Shown here one piece after another: positions 54,140 through 62,093 of a stretch of 64,000 bases of DNA. The DNA lies in the NCBI GenBank assembly GCA_013388855.1, contig JACAEM010000034.1, positions 186,001 through 250,000 of the forward strand, read 5' to 3'. Below the pieces are notes generated by a model. It searched no databases, had not been told where the DNA came from, and saw only the letters and a program-made list of their open reading frames with translations. The translations under genes and the position numbers were made by a program. The stretch is from Chloroflexota bacterium. Lineage in GTDB: Bacteria; Chloroflexota; Anaerolineae; Anaerolineales; Villigracilaceae. Every line of letters starts with the position of its first letter. Position 1 is the first letter of the stretch.

Positions 54140-55591
54140 TCAAGCACCTTCCACGTTTGACAAGACTTCCTCAAATTTTGCCAGCGCATCATCGATCACT
54201 TCATCGGTATCCGCCATGGATGTGTATATGCGTGAGCCGGCCAGCGTGATCAATCCATTTGCCATATATGCCGCGCCCATCTCTTCGATCATGTGTTTGC
54301 GCGACTTGATCTCTTTCAACGTCTTCAGCGGATTCTTCAAATCCAACAGCATCACGCCCGACGTCTCCAAATGGACGATACTGCCCTGATTGTACGCCAC
54401 AAACGGCAGGCTATATTTCTCGATAATGGCTTGCAAGCCCTTCGTCAGACGGTCGCCTGCGCGCCCGGCAATGACTGGCGCATGGGTGCGTTCCATCTCT
54501 TTGAGCGCATAATAGCCCGCCACACATGAAAGCGGATTTGCGGAAAGCGTCCCGCCAATGTAGGCGCGTTCACCCGTCCCGCCGATGCCAGCCGCAAAAG
54601 TCATGATGACATCCCGCCGCCCGCCGACACCGCCCGCCATTGGATAACCGCCGGTCACGCATTTGCCGAAAACGGTCAGGTCAGGCTTGATACCGAAGTA
54701 TCCCTGTGCCCCGCCCATGCCGATGCGGAAGCCCGTCACCACTTCGTCAAAGATCACCAACGCCCCGAACTCATCGCACAACTCCCGCACCTTTTGATTG
54801 AACTCAAACGGCACAGGGCGCGTACCGGATTCCGGACCGAGGGGCTCGACGATCACTGCCGCAGTTCCACCGAGAAAACGATTGGCAATCAACTTGCGGC
54901 GCAGGGCAGAAAGCGCGTTCGGAAAAAATTCCTGTGTGTTGGCAGTCGCACCGCGCGGAATGCCGGTCGCTTCCAAGCGTCCCGTGCCGGGAATGTGCAA
55001 GCCGTAGACCATCGAGTCGCTCCAGCCGTGATACGCACCGCCAACCTTGATAACCTTCTTCTTTTTGGTAAACGTCCGCGCCGCCCGGACTGCCGCCATT
55101 ACACCTTCTGTCCCTGAACCCAACATGCGGAACATTTCCACGGCAGGCATGTAACCATTGATCAACTTTGCCAACTTGAGTTCATATTCATGGAACAGAC
55201 CGGTCACCGGTCCGCACGAGCGGATGACCTCCATGACCTTTTCGCGCACAGGCGCGTAATTGCTCCCCAACACGGTCGGACCGCCCGCCTGCAAAAAGTC
55301 AATGTAACGGTTCCCGTCCACATCCCACAAATATGCGCCTTCTGCTTTCTCAATCGCAATGGGGAATGGATAATTGAACGCCAGATTATGCTGCACACCG
55401 CCGGGGATGTACTTCTTGGCTTCGTCGGTCAATGCCCTGGATTTGACACACTTCCGCTCAAAATATTCCAAATACGTCTTCATCTTTTCGCGGCGCACGG
55501 GGCGTAGCGGCTGTGCCGTCAGCGCCTTCAACTTTTTATAGATGACATCCACATCGTGATATTCTGAAATTGCATATTGCTGTTCGGTCAT
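54140..55591 (-). CDS. Class III aminotransferase, glutamate-1-semialdehyde aminomutase-like
   Basis: 483 residues. PLP fold type I: GSGTEGVMAAVRAARTFT (158-175), GAYHGWSDS (185-193), FDEVVTGFR (281-289) and the PLP lysine Lys310 in LTVFGKCVTGGYPMAGG. It resembles HemL but is about 50 residues longer, with an extra N-terminal segment (1-50), and sits in a catabolic operon without heme genes. It probably transaminates an amino sugar or amino alcohol, or the aldehyde from aldolase cleavage. GAGG precedes the ATG. Confidence 0.82.
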   Translation of the reverse strand: MTEQQYAISEYHDVDVIYKKLKALTAQPLRPVRREKMKTYLEYFERKCVKSRALTDEAKKYIPGGVQHNLAFNYPFPIAIEKAEGAYLWDVDGNRYIDFLQAGGPTVLGSNYAPVREKVMEVIRSCGPVTGLFHEYELKLAKLINGYMPAVEMFRMLGSGTEGVMAAVRAARTFTKKKKVIKVGGAYHGWSDSMVYGLHIPGTGRLEATGIPRGATANTQEFFPNALSALRRKLIANRFLGGTAAVIVEPLGPESGTRPVPFEFNQKVRELCDEFGALVIFDEVVTGFRIGMGGAQGYFGIKPDLTVFGKCVTGGYPMAGGVGGRRDVIMTFAAGIGGTGERAYIGGTLSANPLSCVAGYYALKEMERTHAPVIAGRAGDRLTKGLQAIIEKYSLPFVAYNQGSIVHLETSGVMLLDLKNPLKTLKEIKSRKHMIEEMGAAYMANGLITLAGSRIYTSMADTDEVIDDALAKFEEVLSNVEGA

Positions 55592-55620
55592 GGTTCCTCA
55601 AAAATCGACAATGTAACGCT

Positions 55621-56307
55621 TCATTCCCCACCGATGACTGTTTCACCCACCGCGGCCTTTTTCTGGTCTTTGCGCAGTTTGGCAAACGCCACCTCGCGCA
55701 CCGCCAGCGGAATCTTGCTCACCTTCCGCTCGGAGAGGAGCGCCAGCAGATATGCCAGCGCACACTTTTCCAGAATCTCAACATTATGGACAGCCCGTTC
55801 CATGTCATGTCCGAAGATCAACGCGCCGTGGTTTTGCATCAGGTAGGCGTTGTTATGATTCCGAATGTGTTTGGCAATCGTATTCCTCAACATTCCTGTA
55901 CCGGATGGAGCATACGGGATGATGTCCACACTGCGCCCCAGAAAACGCGCCTGTTCATCGAACAGGGAAGGGATCGGCGCTTTGATCAGCGTCAACGCGC
56001 TGGCATAGACCTGATGCGTATGAATGATGGCATTGACATCTTTGCGCACCTGATAAACGATTCCATGCATACCCGATTCAACCGACGGCTTGAGATGACC
56101 TTCGCGCACGTTCATTTCCAAATCCAAAATACAGACGTCATCCTCGGTCATCTTCATGTAATCGTAGTTGGATGGGGTAATGGCAAAGGCATTCTGCCCC
56201 GACACACGTATTGAGAGGTTTCCCCCGGTTGCCATCAAGAATCCCTTGTGGACCAGGTCCTGGGCGGTCTGCACAATTTGAAGTTTTTCCTTTTGATACT
56301 GGCTCAT
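55621..56307 (-). CDS. Class II aldolase (fuculose/ribulose-phosphate aldolase family)
   Basis: 228 residues. Class II aldolase/adducin fold: TGGNLSIR (28-34), ITPSNYDY, the catalytic Glu77 in PSVESGMH, zinc ligands His96 and His98 in IIHTHQVYASAL and His160 in LMQNHGAL. Members cleave ketose-1-phosphates to DHAP and an aldehyde or epimerise ribulose-5-phosphate. It is the first gene of the TetR-controlled operon. GAGGAG lies 6 nt before the ATG and a consensus promoter (56337-56365) lies 30 nt upstream. Confidence 0.88.
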   Translation of the reverse strand: MSQYQKEKLQIVQTAQDLVHKGFLMATGGNLSIRVSGQNAFAITPSNYDYMKMTEDDVCILDLEMNVREGHLKPSVESGMHGIVYQVRKDVNAIIHTHQVYASALTLIKAPIPSLFDEQARFLGRSVDIIPYAPSGTGMLRNTIAKHIRNHNNAYLMQNHGALIFGHDMERAVHNVEILEKCALAYLLALLSERKVSKIPLAVREVAFAKLRKDQKKAAVGETVIGGE

Positions 56308-56336
56308 CCAGACTCCTCAAACTAGACACTGTAAAG

Positions 56337-56365
56337 ATTATATGATGCAAACTTGACATTGTCAA
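56337..56365 (-). promoter_or_regulatory. Promoter of the aldolase operon
   Basis: On the minus strand TTGACA (56360-56365) and TATAAT (56337-56342) are exactly 17 nt apart, a perfect sigma-70 consensus. The -35 box is the right arm of the palindrome described next. Confidence 0.85.
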
Positions 56366-56369
56366 GTTT
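56349..56369. promoter_or_regulatory. Perfect palindromic operator for the divergent TetR
   Basis: AAACTTGACA (56349-56358), one T, then TGTCAAGTTT (56360-56369): a perfect 10-1-10 palindrome. Its left arm carries the -35 box TTGACA (56353-56358) of tetR on the plus strand, its right arm the -35 box of the aldolase operon on the minus strand. A bound TetR dimer would block both promoters at once. Confidence 0.85.
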
Positions 56370-56379
56370 TCGCTATAAT
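56353..56379 (+). promoter_or_regulatory. Promoter of tetR, leaderless type
   Basis: TTGACA (56353-56358) and TATAAT (56374-56379) with a short 15-nt spacer; the -10 box ends 8 nt before the tetR ATG (56388), so the transcript has almost no leader. Confidence 0.65.
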
Positions 56380-56387
56380 ATTCACCC

Positions 56388-56996
56388 ATGACGACTTCAA
56401 ATTATCATCATGGTGACTTGAAGAATGCGCTGATCAAAGCCGGGGTGAAGATTCTGGCAAAAGAGGGCGTGGGTGGGTTGAGTCTCCGCAAGGTGGCGAA
56501 ACAGGCTGGGGTGAGTCATGCGGCGCCATACTCCCATTTCGCAGACAAGCAGGCGCTCATCGCGGCGATCTCCACCGAAGGATTCAAACAACTCTATATC
56601 CAGATCGAAGAAATACGCGCCGCACACCGGAACAGACCAGAGGCGTTGCTGGTGGAAACCGCCTGGGCGTATATGCAATTTGCATTCAACGAACCAGACC
56701 GATTCAAGTTGATGTTTTCGAGTGTGCTGGAAAAGGAAAAAGAATATCCCGACTTTGTGGAATCCTCAAAGAAAAATTTTGAGCAGATCGTGGAAGTAAT
56801 CGAGGCTTGTCAATCTGTAGGGATATTGCGTTCAGGACCGTCCGACCTGACCACCGTCAGTGTATGGAGCATGGTACACGGACTGGTGATGTTGGCGCTG
56901 GAGGGTCAGATCCCCCATGCCGTGCTAGACCAATATAACTTGAAAGAAATGCTGGTCTTTACACTTAACCAGTTGACAATGGTGGAATTATCATAG
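56388..56996 (+). CDS. TetR/AcrR family repressor
   Basis: 202 residues. N-terminal helix-turn-helix: ALIKAGVKILAKEGVGGLSLRKVAKQAGVSHAAPYSHFADKQALIAAI (about 12-60). The C-terminal ligand-binding domain (EALLVETAWAYMQFAFNEPDRFKLMF) is of the TetR_C_33 type. Divergent from the aldolase operon across 80 bp with a perfect palindromic operator, so it very likely represses that operon and itself until an inducer (a pathway intermediate) binds. Confidence 0.9.
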   Translation: MTTSNYHHGDLKNALIKAGVKILAKEGVGGLSLRKVAKQAGVSHAAPYSHFADKQALIAAISTEGFKQLYIQIEEIRAAHRNRPEALLVETAWAYMQFAFNEPDRFKLMFSSVLEKEKEYPDFVESSKKNFEQIVEVIEACQSVGILRSGPSDLTTVSVWSMVHGLVMLALEGQIPHAVLDQYNLKEMLVFTLNQLTMVELS

Positions 56997-57034
56997 CCTT
57001 GTCGGCAAATCGATGATCAACCATCGGGGCAACA

Positions 57035-58531
57035 CTACGCAGCTTCACCCATCTTCCCAAAACTGGACTTCAACGCGGGATACAACTCCCTGTACACCGC
57101 GTAGGATTTTCGATACGCCTCCGCTTCTTTTTCGACAGGGGAGACTGCTCCTGTTATCCTGATACATTCTCTGCACGCCGAGGCGACATCCGCCCATGCC
57201 CCCGCGCCGACTCCCGCAAGCAGCGCCGCGCCGTATGCCGCGCCTTCCGTCGTGTTCACGGTAACCAGTTTCGCTTCCAGCACCGATGCCATGATCTGCC
57301 GCCACAACGCGCCCTTCGTCCCGCCGCCCGAGGCGCGGACTTGTGTAATCGTCCCCAACCCCGCATTTTGAATCAGTGTGAACGAATCCTTCAACCCAAA
57401 TGCCACGCCCTCCAGCACGGCGCGCGTCATGTGGGCGCGGCTATGGCGGAGAGTGAGCCCGACGAACGCGCCCCGCGCCAACGGGTCGGGATGAGGCGTG
57501 CGTTCGCCCGAAAGATACGGCAGGAATTGCAGTCCCTCGCTTCCCGCAGGAATCGCTTCGGCTTCCCTCAACAAATCATCGAAACTCACATCGGGCGCGA
57601 GCGCGTCGCGATACCACTGAAGACTTCCCGCCGCCGAGAGCATCACGCCCATGAAATGCCACATGCCTGGAACGGCGTGACAGAACGCATGAAGCCGCCC
57701 CTCAGGCTCGATCAACGCGGAAGGCGTGGTCGCAAACACTACGCCGCTCGTACCGACGGTGAGACCGACAATACCCGGCTCCACCGCGCCCACCCCCACT
57801 GCCCCCGCCGACTGATCGCCTCCGCCCGCCGCGACGGGCGTGCCGACTTTGAGCCCCGTAAGTTGCGCGGCTTCTTCGGTGACATGCCCCGTGAACTCCG
57901 TGCCTTCAAAAGTTTTCGGCATCCACTCGCGCGGAATTTCCAGAGCAGATAAAACTTCATCCGACCAATCGCGCGCTTTTAGATCGAACAACACCGTGCC
58001 TGCGCCGTCGGCTTTATCCATCGCGTACTCACCCGTGAGTTTCAGGCGAATGTAATCCTTCGGCAGCAGCACATGTTTTGCCTTCGCAAACACCTCAGGC
58101 TCATTCTCTTTCACCCACAAAATTTTCGGCGCGGTGAATCCCGTCAGCGCGACATTGCCCGTGATTTGAATGAATTTCTCTTTGCCGATGATGCGATGGA
58201 TTTCATCGCATTGACTCTGCGTGCGCTGGTCATTCCAAAGGATGGCTGGACGAAGAACGTTCCCCGCTTCATCGAGCAGGACCAGCCCATGCATCTGCCC
58301 CGTCAAACCGACCGCGCCGATTCTTTCTCCGCCGATTCCTGCTTTTTTCAAAACGGACCTGATACTCGCCGAGGCAGCCTCCCACCACTCGCGCGGATCC
58401 TGCTCCGACCAGAGCGGCTTGGGCGTTTGAAGCGTGTGCGGATTGGACGCGACCGCAATCACTGCGCCGCGTTCGTCAATCAGCAAGGCTTTGCTTGAGG
58501 TTGTGGAGGTGTCAATGCCGAGGAAATACAT
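57035..58531 (-). CDS. xylB: Xylulokinase
   Basis: 498 residues. FGGY kinase with YFLGIDTSTTSSKALLID, GLTGQMHGLVLLDEAGNVLRPAILWNDQRT (substrate-binding GQMHG) and GGDQSAGAVGVGAVEPG, the signature of xylulokinases. It phosphorylates D-xylulose to xylulose-5-phosphate. It is the last gene of the xylan-oligomer operon after GH8, GH3 and xylA. ATG 58531 is preceded by GGAG; the frame is open to 58555. It converges on tetR with 38 bp between. Confidence 0.93.
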   Translation of the reverse strand: MYFLGIDTSTTSSKALLIDERGAVIAVASNPHTLQTPKPLWSEQDPREWWEAASASIRSVLKKAGIGGERIGAVGLTGQMHGLVLLDEAGNVLRPAILWNDQRTQSQCDEIHRIIGKEKFIQITGNVALTGFTAPKILWVKENEPEVFAKAKHVLLPKDYIRLKLTGEYAMDKADGAGTVLFDLKARDWSDEVLSALEIPREWMPKTFEGTEFTGHVTEEAAQLTGLKVGTPVAAGGGDQSAGAVGVGAVEPGIVGLTVGTSGVVFATTPSALIEPEGRLHAFCHAVPGMWHFMGVMLSAAGSLQWYRDALAPDVSFDDLLREAEAIPAGSEGLQFLPYLSGERTPHPDPLARGAFVGLTLRHSRAHMTRAVLEGVAFGLKDSFTLIQNAGLGTITQVRASGGGTKGALWRQIMASVLEAKLVTVNTTEGAAYGAALLAGVGAGAWADVASACRECIRITGAVSPVEKEAEAYRKSYAVYRELYPALKSSFGKMGEAA

Positions 58532-58548
58532 GGGTTCTCCAGAGTCAA

Positions 58549-58624
58549 GTGTCACGTTTCAAGTTCCAAGTTTCAGGAGAGTGTGATTCATCAAAACGTG
58601 GAACCGGCATCTGGAACGTGACAC
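58549..58624. repeat. 76-bp inverted-repeat element between xylA and xylB
   Basis: Perfect 10-bp arms GTGTCACGTT (58549-58558) and AACGTGACAC (58615-58624) enclose a sequence with the tandem-like TTTCAAGTTCCAAGTTTCAG. The element fills the gap between xylA and xylB almost exactly and could be a small mobile or palindromic repeat, or an attenuator. Confidence 0.55.
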
Positions 58625-58625
58625 G

Positions 58626-59792
58626 CTATCTCACACCAAGCAACACTTCGATTGTGAGTTGGTCGAGCCGTTCGTATTTCAAGCCGCGCGAGGCAATCTT
58701 TGTACGGTCAAAGGACTGGGCTTTGAGGGCGGCGGCTTTTTCGGCGGAGTATTTGCCGAAGTATTGGTTCATCGAGCCGTCGTCGGCGTTGATTTCGGCG
58801 ACGACGGCTTGAATCTCTTTATCGGCATTCCATTGTTCAGCCTTTTCTTTGAGGATGAGATACGTCCGCATACAGCCGCGCGCAAAGTCTTTTACGCCTT
58901 CGTAATCTTCGGTGCGGTAGGCATGCGCGTCGAAGTGGCGCGAGCCATCGTACTTGTTGTCTTCGAGCAGTTTCACGAGGAAGAAGGCGCTCTTGAGGTT
59001 GACCGCGCCAAAGCGGAAGTCCTGATCGTAGCGACCGAATGCTTGATCGTTGAGATCAATGTGGAAGAGTTTGCCTGCCTCCAATGCCTGCGCCACACCG
59101 TGGACGAAGTTGAGTCCCGCCATGTGTTCGTGCGCCACTTCGGGATTGACGCCGACCATTTCGGGGTGGTCGAGCGTTTCGATGAACGCCAGCATGTGTC
59201 CCGTGGTGGAGTTGTAGATGTCGCCGCGCGGCTCGTTGGGCTTGGCTTCGAGGGCAAACTTCAGGTCGTATTTTTTATCGAGAACGTATTCGCACAGGAA
59301 GTTCATCGCTTCGCGTGTGCGCTTGATAGCCGTGAGAGGGTCTTTCGCAGCGTCGGTCTCGGTGCCTTCGCGTCCGCCCCAGAAGACGTAGACCTTCGCA
59401 CCAAGTTCGACGCCCAAATCTATGGCATTCATCGTCTTTTGCAACGCATAGGCGCGGACCTTGGGATCGTTCGACGTGAATGCGCCGTCCTTGAAGATGG
59501 GGTCGCTGAATAAATTCGTGGTCGTCATGGGGACGCAGAGTCCCGTCTCTGCCAGAGCCTTTTTGAATTCTTTCAGGATCGCGTCGCGTTCGGAGGGTGT
59601 GGCGTCTATCGGGATGAGGTCGTTGTCGTGAAAGTTGACGCCCCACGCGCCGACTTCTCCGAGCAGGCGCACAAGATCGGCAGGCGATTTCGCGTCGCGC
59701 ACGGGCGCGCCGAATGGGTCGCGTCCGACGTTGCCGACGGTCCATAGACCGAAGGTGAATTTGTGTTCGGGTTTGGGGGTATAGTCTGACAT
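58626..59792 (-). CDS. xylA: Xylose isomerase, class I (actinobacterial type)
   Basis: 388 residues. [25 protein letters not shown] is the start of class I xylose isomerases. Catalytic His55 and Asp58 in NFHDNDLI, metal ligand Glu182 and Lys184 in [11 protein letters not shown], and [14 protein letters not shown] are all present. It interconverts D-xylose and D-xylulose with Mg or Co/Mn. The short class I form is typical of Actinobacteria and related groups. AAGGAG precedes the ATG. Confidence 0.96.
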   Translation of the reverse strand: MSDYTPKPEHKFTFGLWTVGNVGRDPFGAPVRDAKSPADLVRLLGEVGAWGVNFHDNDLIPIDATPSERDAILKEFKKALAETGLCVPMTTTNLFSDPIFKDGAFTSNDPKVRAYALQKTMNAIDLGVELGAKVYVFWGGREGTETDAAKDPLTAIKRTREAMNFLCEYVLDKKYDLKFALEAKPNEPRGDIYNSTTGHMLAFIETLDHPEMVGVNPEVAHEHMAGLNFVHGVAQALEAGKLFHIDLNDQAFGRYDQDFRFGAVNLKSAFFLVKLLEDNKYDGSRHFDAHAYRTEDYEGVKDFARGCMRTYLILKEKAEQWNADKEIQAVVAEINADDGSMNQYFGKYSAEKAAALKAQSFDRTKIASRGLKYERLDQLTIEVLLGVR

Positions 59793-59871
59793 GGAAGACT
59801 CCTTGTTTTATTCTGTACTGCAACATTTATGTTGCTTCTGGTGAGGCACAAGATGAATCTTGCGGTACAAG

Positions 59872-62016
59872 TTACTGCACTTCAAAAGTCGCAGTCACAG
59901 GCTTGGGCGCTCCGAGTTCCTGTCCGCGTTGACCGGGGGAACAGCCGCCCACCTCGAGGTGGAATTGACCAGGCTCGAGGGTTAGTTTACCGTCATCATT
60001 ATAGAACGACATCATTTCAGGCGTGACAGTGAATTTCAGCGTTTTGCTTTCGCCTGTCTTGAGAAACACGCGTTCGAAGCCGATGAGACGATGACGCGGG
60101 ACAATGGTCGAGGCGTGGAGATCGCTCAGGTAGAACTGGGCAACTTCGGCTGCGTCCGATGCGCCGCAGTTGGTCAGGGTCAGGCTGACGTGGAGGGAAT
60201 TGCCCATTGGCAGAGTCGGCTTGTCGAGTTGTAATTCCGAATACTCAAAACGGGTATAACTCAAACCGAAGCCGAAGGGATAGAGCGGTTCTTCGGTCAT
60301 GTAGCGGTAGGTGCGACCGTTCATAGAATAATCGTCGAAGGGCGGGAGTTGATCGAGCGATTTGGGGAAGGTGACGGGGAGTTTGCCCGAAGGGGAGACA
60401 TCGCCGAAGAGCACATCGGCGACGGCTCTTCCGCCCTCCATGCCGGGATACCAGACGAAGAGGATCGCCTCCACCATGTCCTCGACTTCACCCAGCGCGA
60501 TGGGACCGCCGCCCGTGAGGACGAGGATGATGCGCGCGCCATGCACCGCAAGTTCCCTGATGTAATCAATCTGGCTTTGCGGGAGCGAGATGCTTTCGCG
60601 GTCACCGTTTAGCGGCGAGAGCAGAGACTCGCCCTCTTCGCCTTCGAGGAACGAGTTGAAGCCTGCGCATACGATGGTCAGGTCGGCGGATTGCGCCATG
60701 CCGGGCGCCCAGGTGCTGGGAATCTCGCGCGGATGTTTGAGCGGTGTGCCGGGGTGATATTCCAGCCCCATGCCTTCGGGGATGCGCCCGACGAGACCTT
60801 CGAGCAGTGTGATCATCTGGTCGTTGAAGCCGTAATAATTGCCGAGCAGGACTTCCATGCTGGCGGCGGTGGGACCCGTGACGAAAATCTTTTTGGTGGA
60901 CGGCTTGATGGGCAGGATGTTATTTTTGTTTTTGAGCAGCACCACCGCTTCGGTGGCGGCGCAGTAGGCGAGTTGACGATGCTCGGCGCAGGCAACCACA
61001 TCGGTCGGGATGGAAGTGAACGGCACGTCTTCGGGCGGGTCGAACATGCCGAGTTTGAAGCGGGTGAGGAGCGTGCGCTCGAGGGCGCGGTCCACGTCGG
61101 CTTCGGTGATGAGGCCGCGCCGAATCGCTTCGGGGATTTCGTTGTAGACGTGGTCACAACCGAGGTCACAGCCGTGTTTCAATGCAAGGGCGGCAGACTC
61201 CGCCGCGTCTTTCGTGACCTTGTGATTGAGATGAAAGTCGGACAATGCAAAACAATCGGAGACGAAGTGTCCCTGAAAATTCCACTCGCCGCGCAGGATG
61301 TCCTCGATGAGCAGTTTGCTGGCGCAGCACGGTTCGCCGAGCACGCGGTTGTACGCGCCCATCACCGATTCGACGTTTGCCTCGGTGACGAGTTTTTTGA
61401 AGGCGGGCAGGTAGGTGTCGTACAGTTCGCGCTTCGTCACCACCGCATTGAAGTGGTGGCGGTCTTTCTCAGGTCCCGAATGGACGGCGAAATGTTTGGC
61501 GCACGCCGCGGCTTTAAGATATTTGGGATGATCGCCCTGCAAACCGCGCACGAACGCGGCTGCCATCTCGCCCGTCAGGAAGGGGTCTTCGCCCCAGGTT
61601 TCCTGTCCGCGTCCCCAGCGCGGGTCGCGGAAGATGTTGACATTCGGCGACCAGAAGGTCAGTCCCTGATATTGTTGTGTGTATCCATTGCGTTTCAACG
61701 CGGCGTGATACTTTGCGCGTCCTTCGTCGCTGATGGCGGTCGCGACGCGGTGAATCAAATCTTTATCCCAGGTTGCCGCCATTGCAATCGCCTGCGGGAA
61801 GACGGCGGCGCGTCCGTTGCGGGCGACGCCGTGAAGCGCCTCGCTCCAATAGTTGTAGGCGGGAATGTTCAGGCGCGGGATGCCGTGCGCGGGATGGCTC
61901 ATCAAGCCAACTTTTTCCTCCAGCGTCAAACGCCCCACCAAATCCTTTGCCCGCTCGGTAAACGACAGTGTTGTATCGAAATATGAAAGGTTTTCTGTTA
62001 TATTGTCAACGCTCAT
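59872..62016 (-). CDS. GH3 glycosidase, probable beta-xylosidase
   Basis: 714 residues. N-terminal TIM barrel with FWSPNVNIFRDPRWGRGQETWGEDP and KHFAVHSG, and the catalytic nucleophile Asp254 in GHFVSDCFALSDFHL. The second alpha/beta domain (LKNKNNILPI, GFNSFLEGEEGE) and a C-terminal fibronectin-like domain (about 600-714) complete the family layout. No signal peptide, so it acts in the cytoplasm. The VSDC nucleophile region and the neighbours (xylA, xylB, GH8) favour xylosidase; glucosidase is possible. AAAGGAG precedes the ATG. Confidence 0.88.
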   Translation of the reverse strand: MSVDNITENLSYFDTTLSFTERAKDLVGRLTLEEKVGLMSHPAHGIPRLNIPAYNYWSEALHGVARNGRAAVFPQAIAMAATWDKDLIHRVATAISDEGRAKYHAALKRNGYTQQYQGLTFWSPNVNIFRDPRWGRGQETWGEDPFLTGEMAAAFVRGLQGDHPKYLKAAACAKHFAVHSGPEKDRHHFNAVVTKRELYDTYLPAFKKLVTEANVESVMGAYNRVLGEPCCASKLLIEDILRGEWNFQGHFVSDCFALSDFHLNHKVTKDAAESAALALKHGCDLGCDHVYNEIPEAIRRGLITEADVDRALERTLLTRFKLGMFDPPEDVPFTSIPTDVVACAEHRQLAYCAATEAVVLLKNKNNILPIKPSTKKIFVTGPTAASMEVLLGNYYGFNDQMITLLEGLVGRIPEGMGLEYHPGTPLKHPREIPSTWAPGMAQSADLTIVCAGFNSFLEGEEGESLLSPLNGDRESISLPQSQIDYIRELAVHGARIILVLTGGGPIALGEVEDMVEAILFVWYPGMEGGRAVADVLFGDVSPSGKLPVTFPKSLDQLPPFDDYSMNGRTYRYMTEEPLYPFGFGLSYTRFEYSELQLDKPTLPMGNSLHVSLTLTNCGASDAAEVAQFYLSDLHASTIVPRHRLIGFERVFLKTGESKTLKFTVTPEMMSFYNDDGKLTLEPGQFHLEVGGCSPGQRGQELGAPKPVTATFEVQ

Positions 62017-62057
62017 GGAGCGCTCCTTTGAGAAGATGTTGACCGCGCCTCACCCTA

Positions 62058-62080
62058 CCCCTCTCCCTTCGGGAGAGGGG
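62058..62080. repeat. Hairpin between the GH8 and GH3 genes
   Basis: CCCCTCTCCC (62058-62067), loop TTC, GGGAGAGGGG (62071-62080), with CCTCACCCTA on its left: this matches the widely dispersed CCTCACCCC...CCCCTCTCCC palindromic repeat of many bacteria. It could reduce read-through from the GH8 gene into GH3. Confidence 0.65.
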
Positions 62081-62093
62081 ACCGAGTCGGCGG

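Noticed and set aside
54140-55591. Assignment of the class III aminotransferase as hemL
   Set aside because: It is about 50 residues longer than HemL, sits in a sugar-type operon and has no other tetrapyrrole gene nearby.
60691-61986. Plus-strand open frame of 431 codons
   Set aside because: Antisense shadow of the GH3 gene caused by its codon bias.
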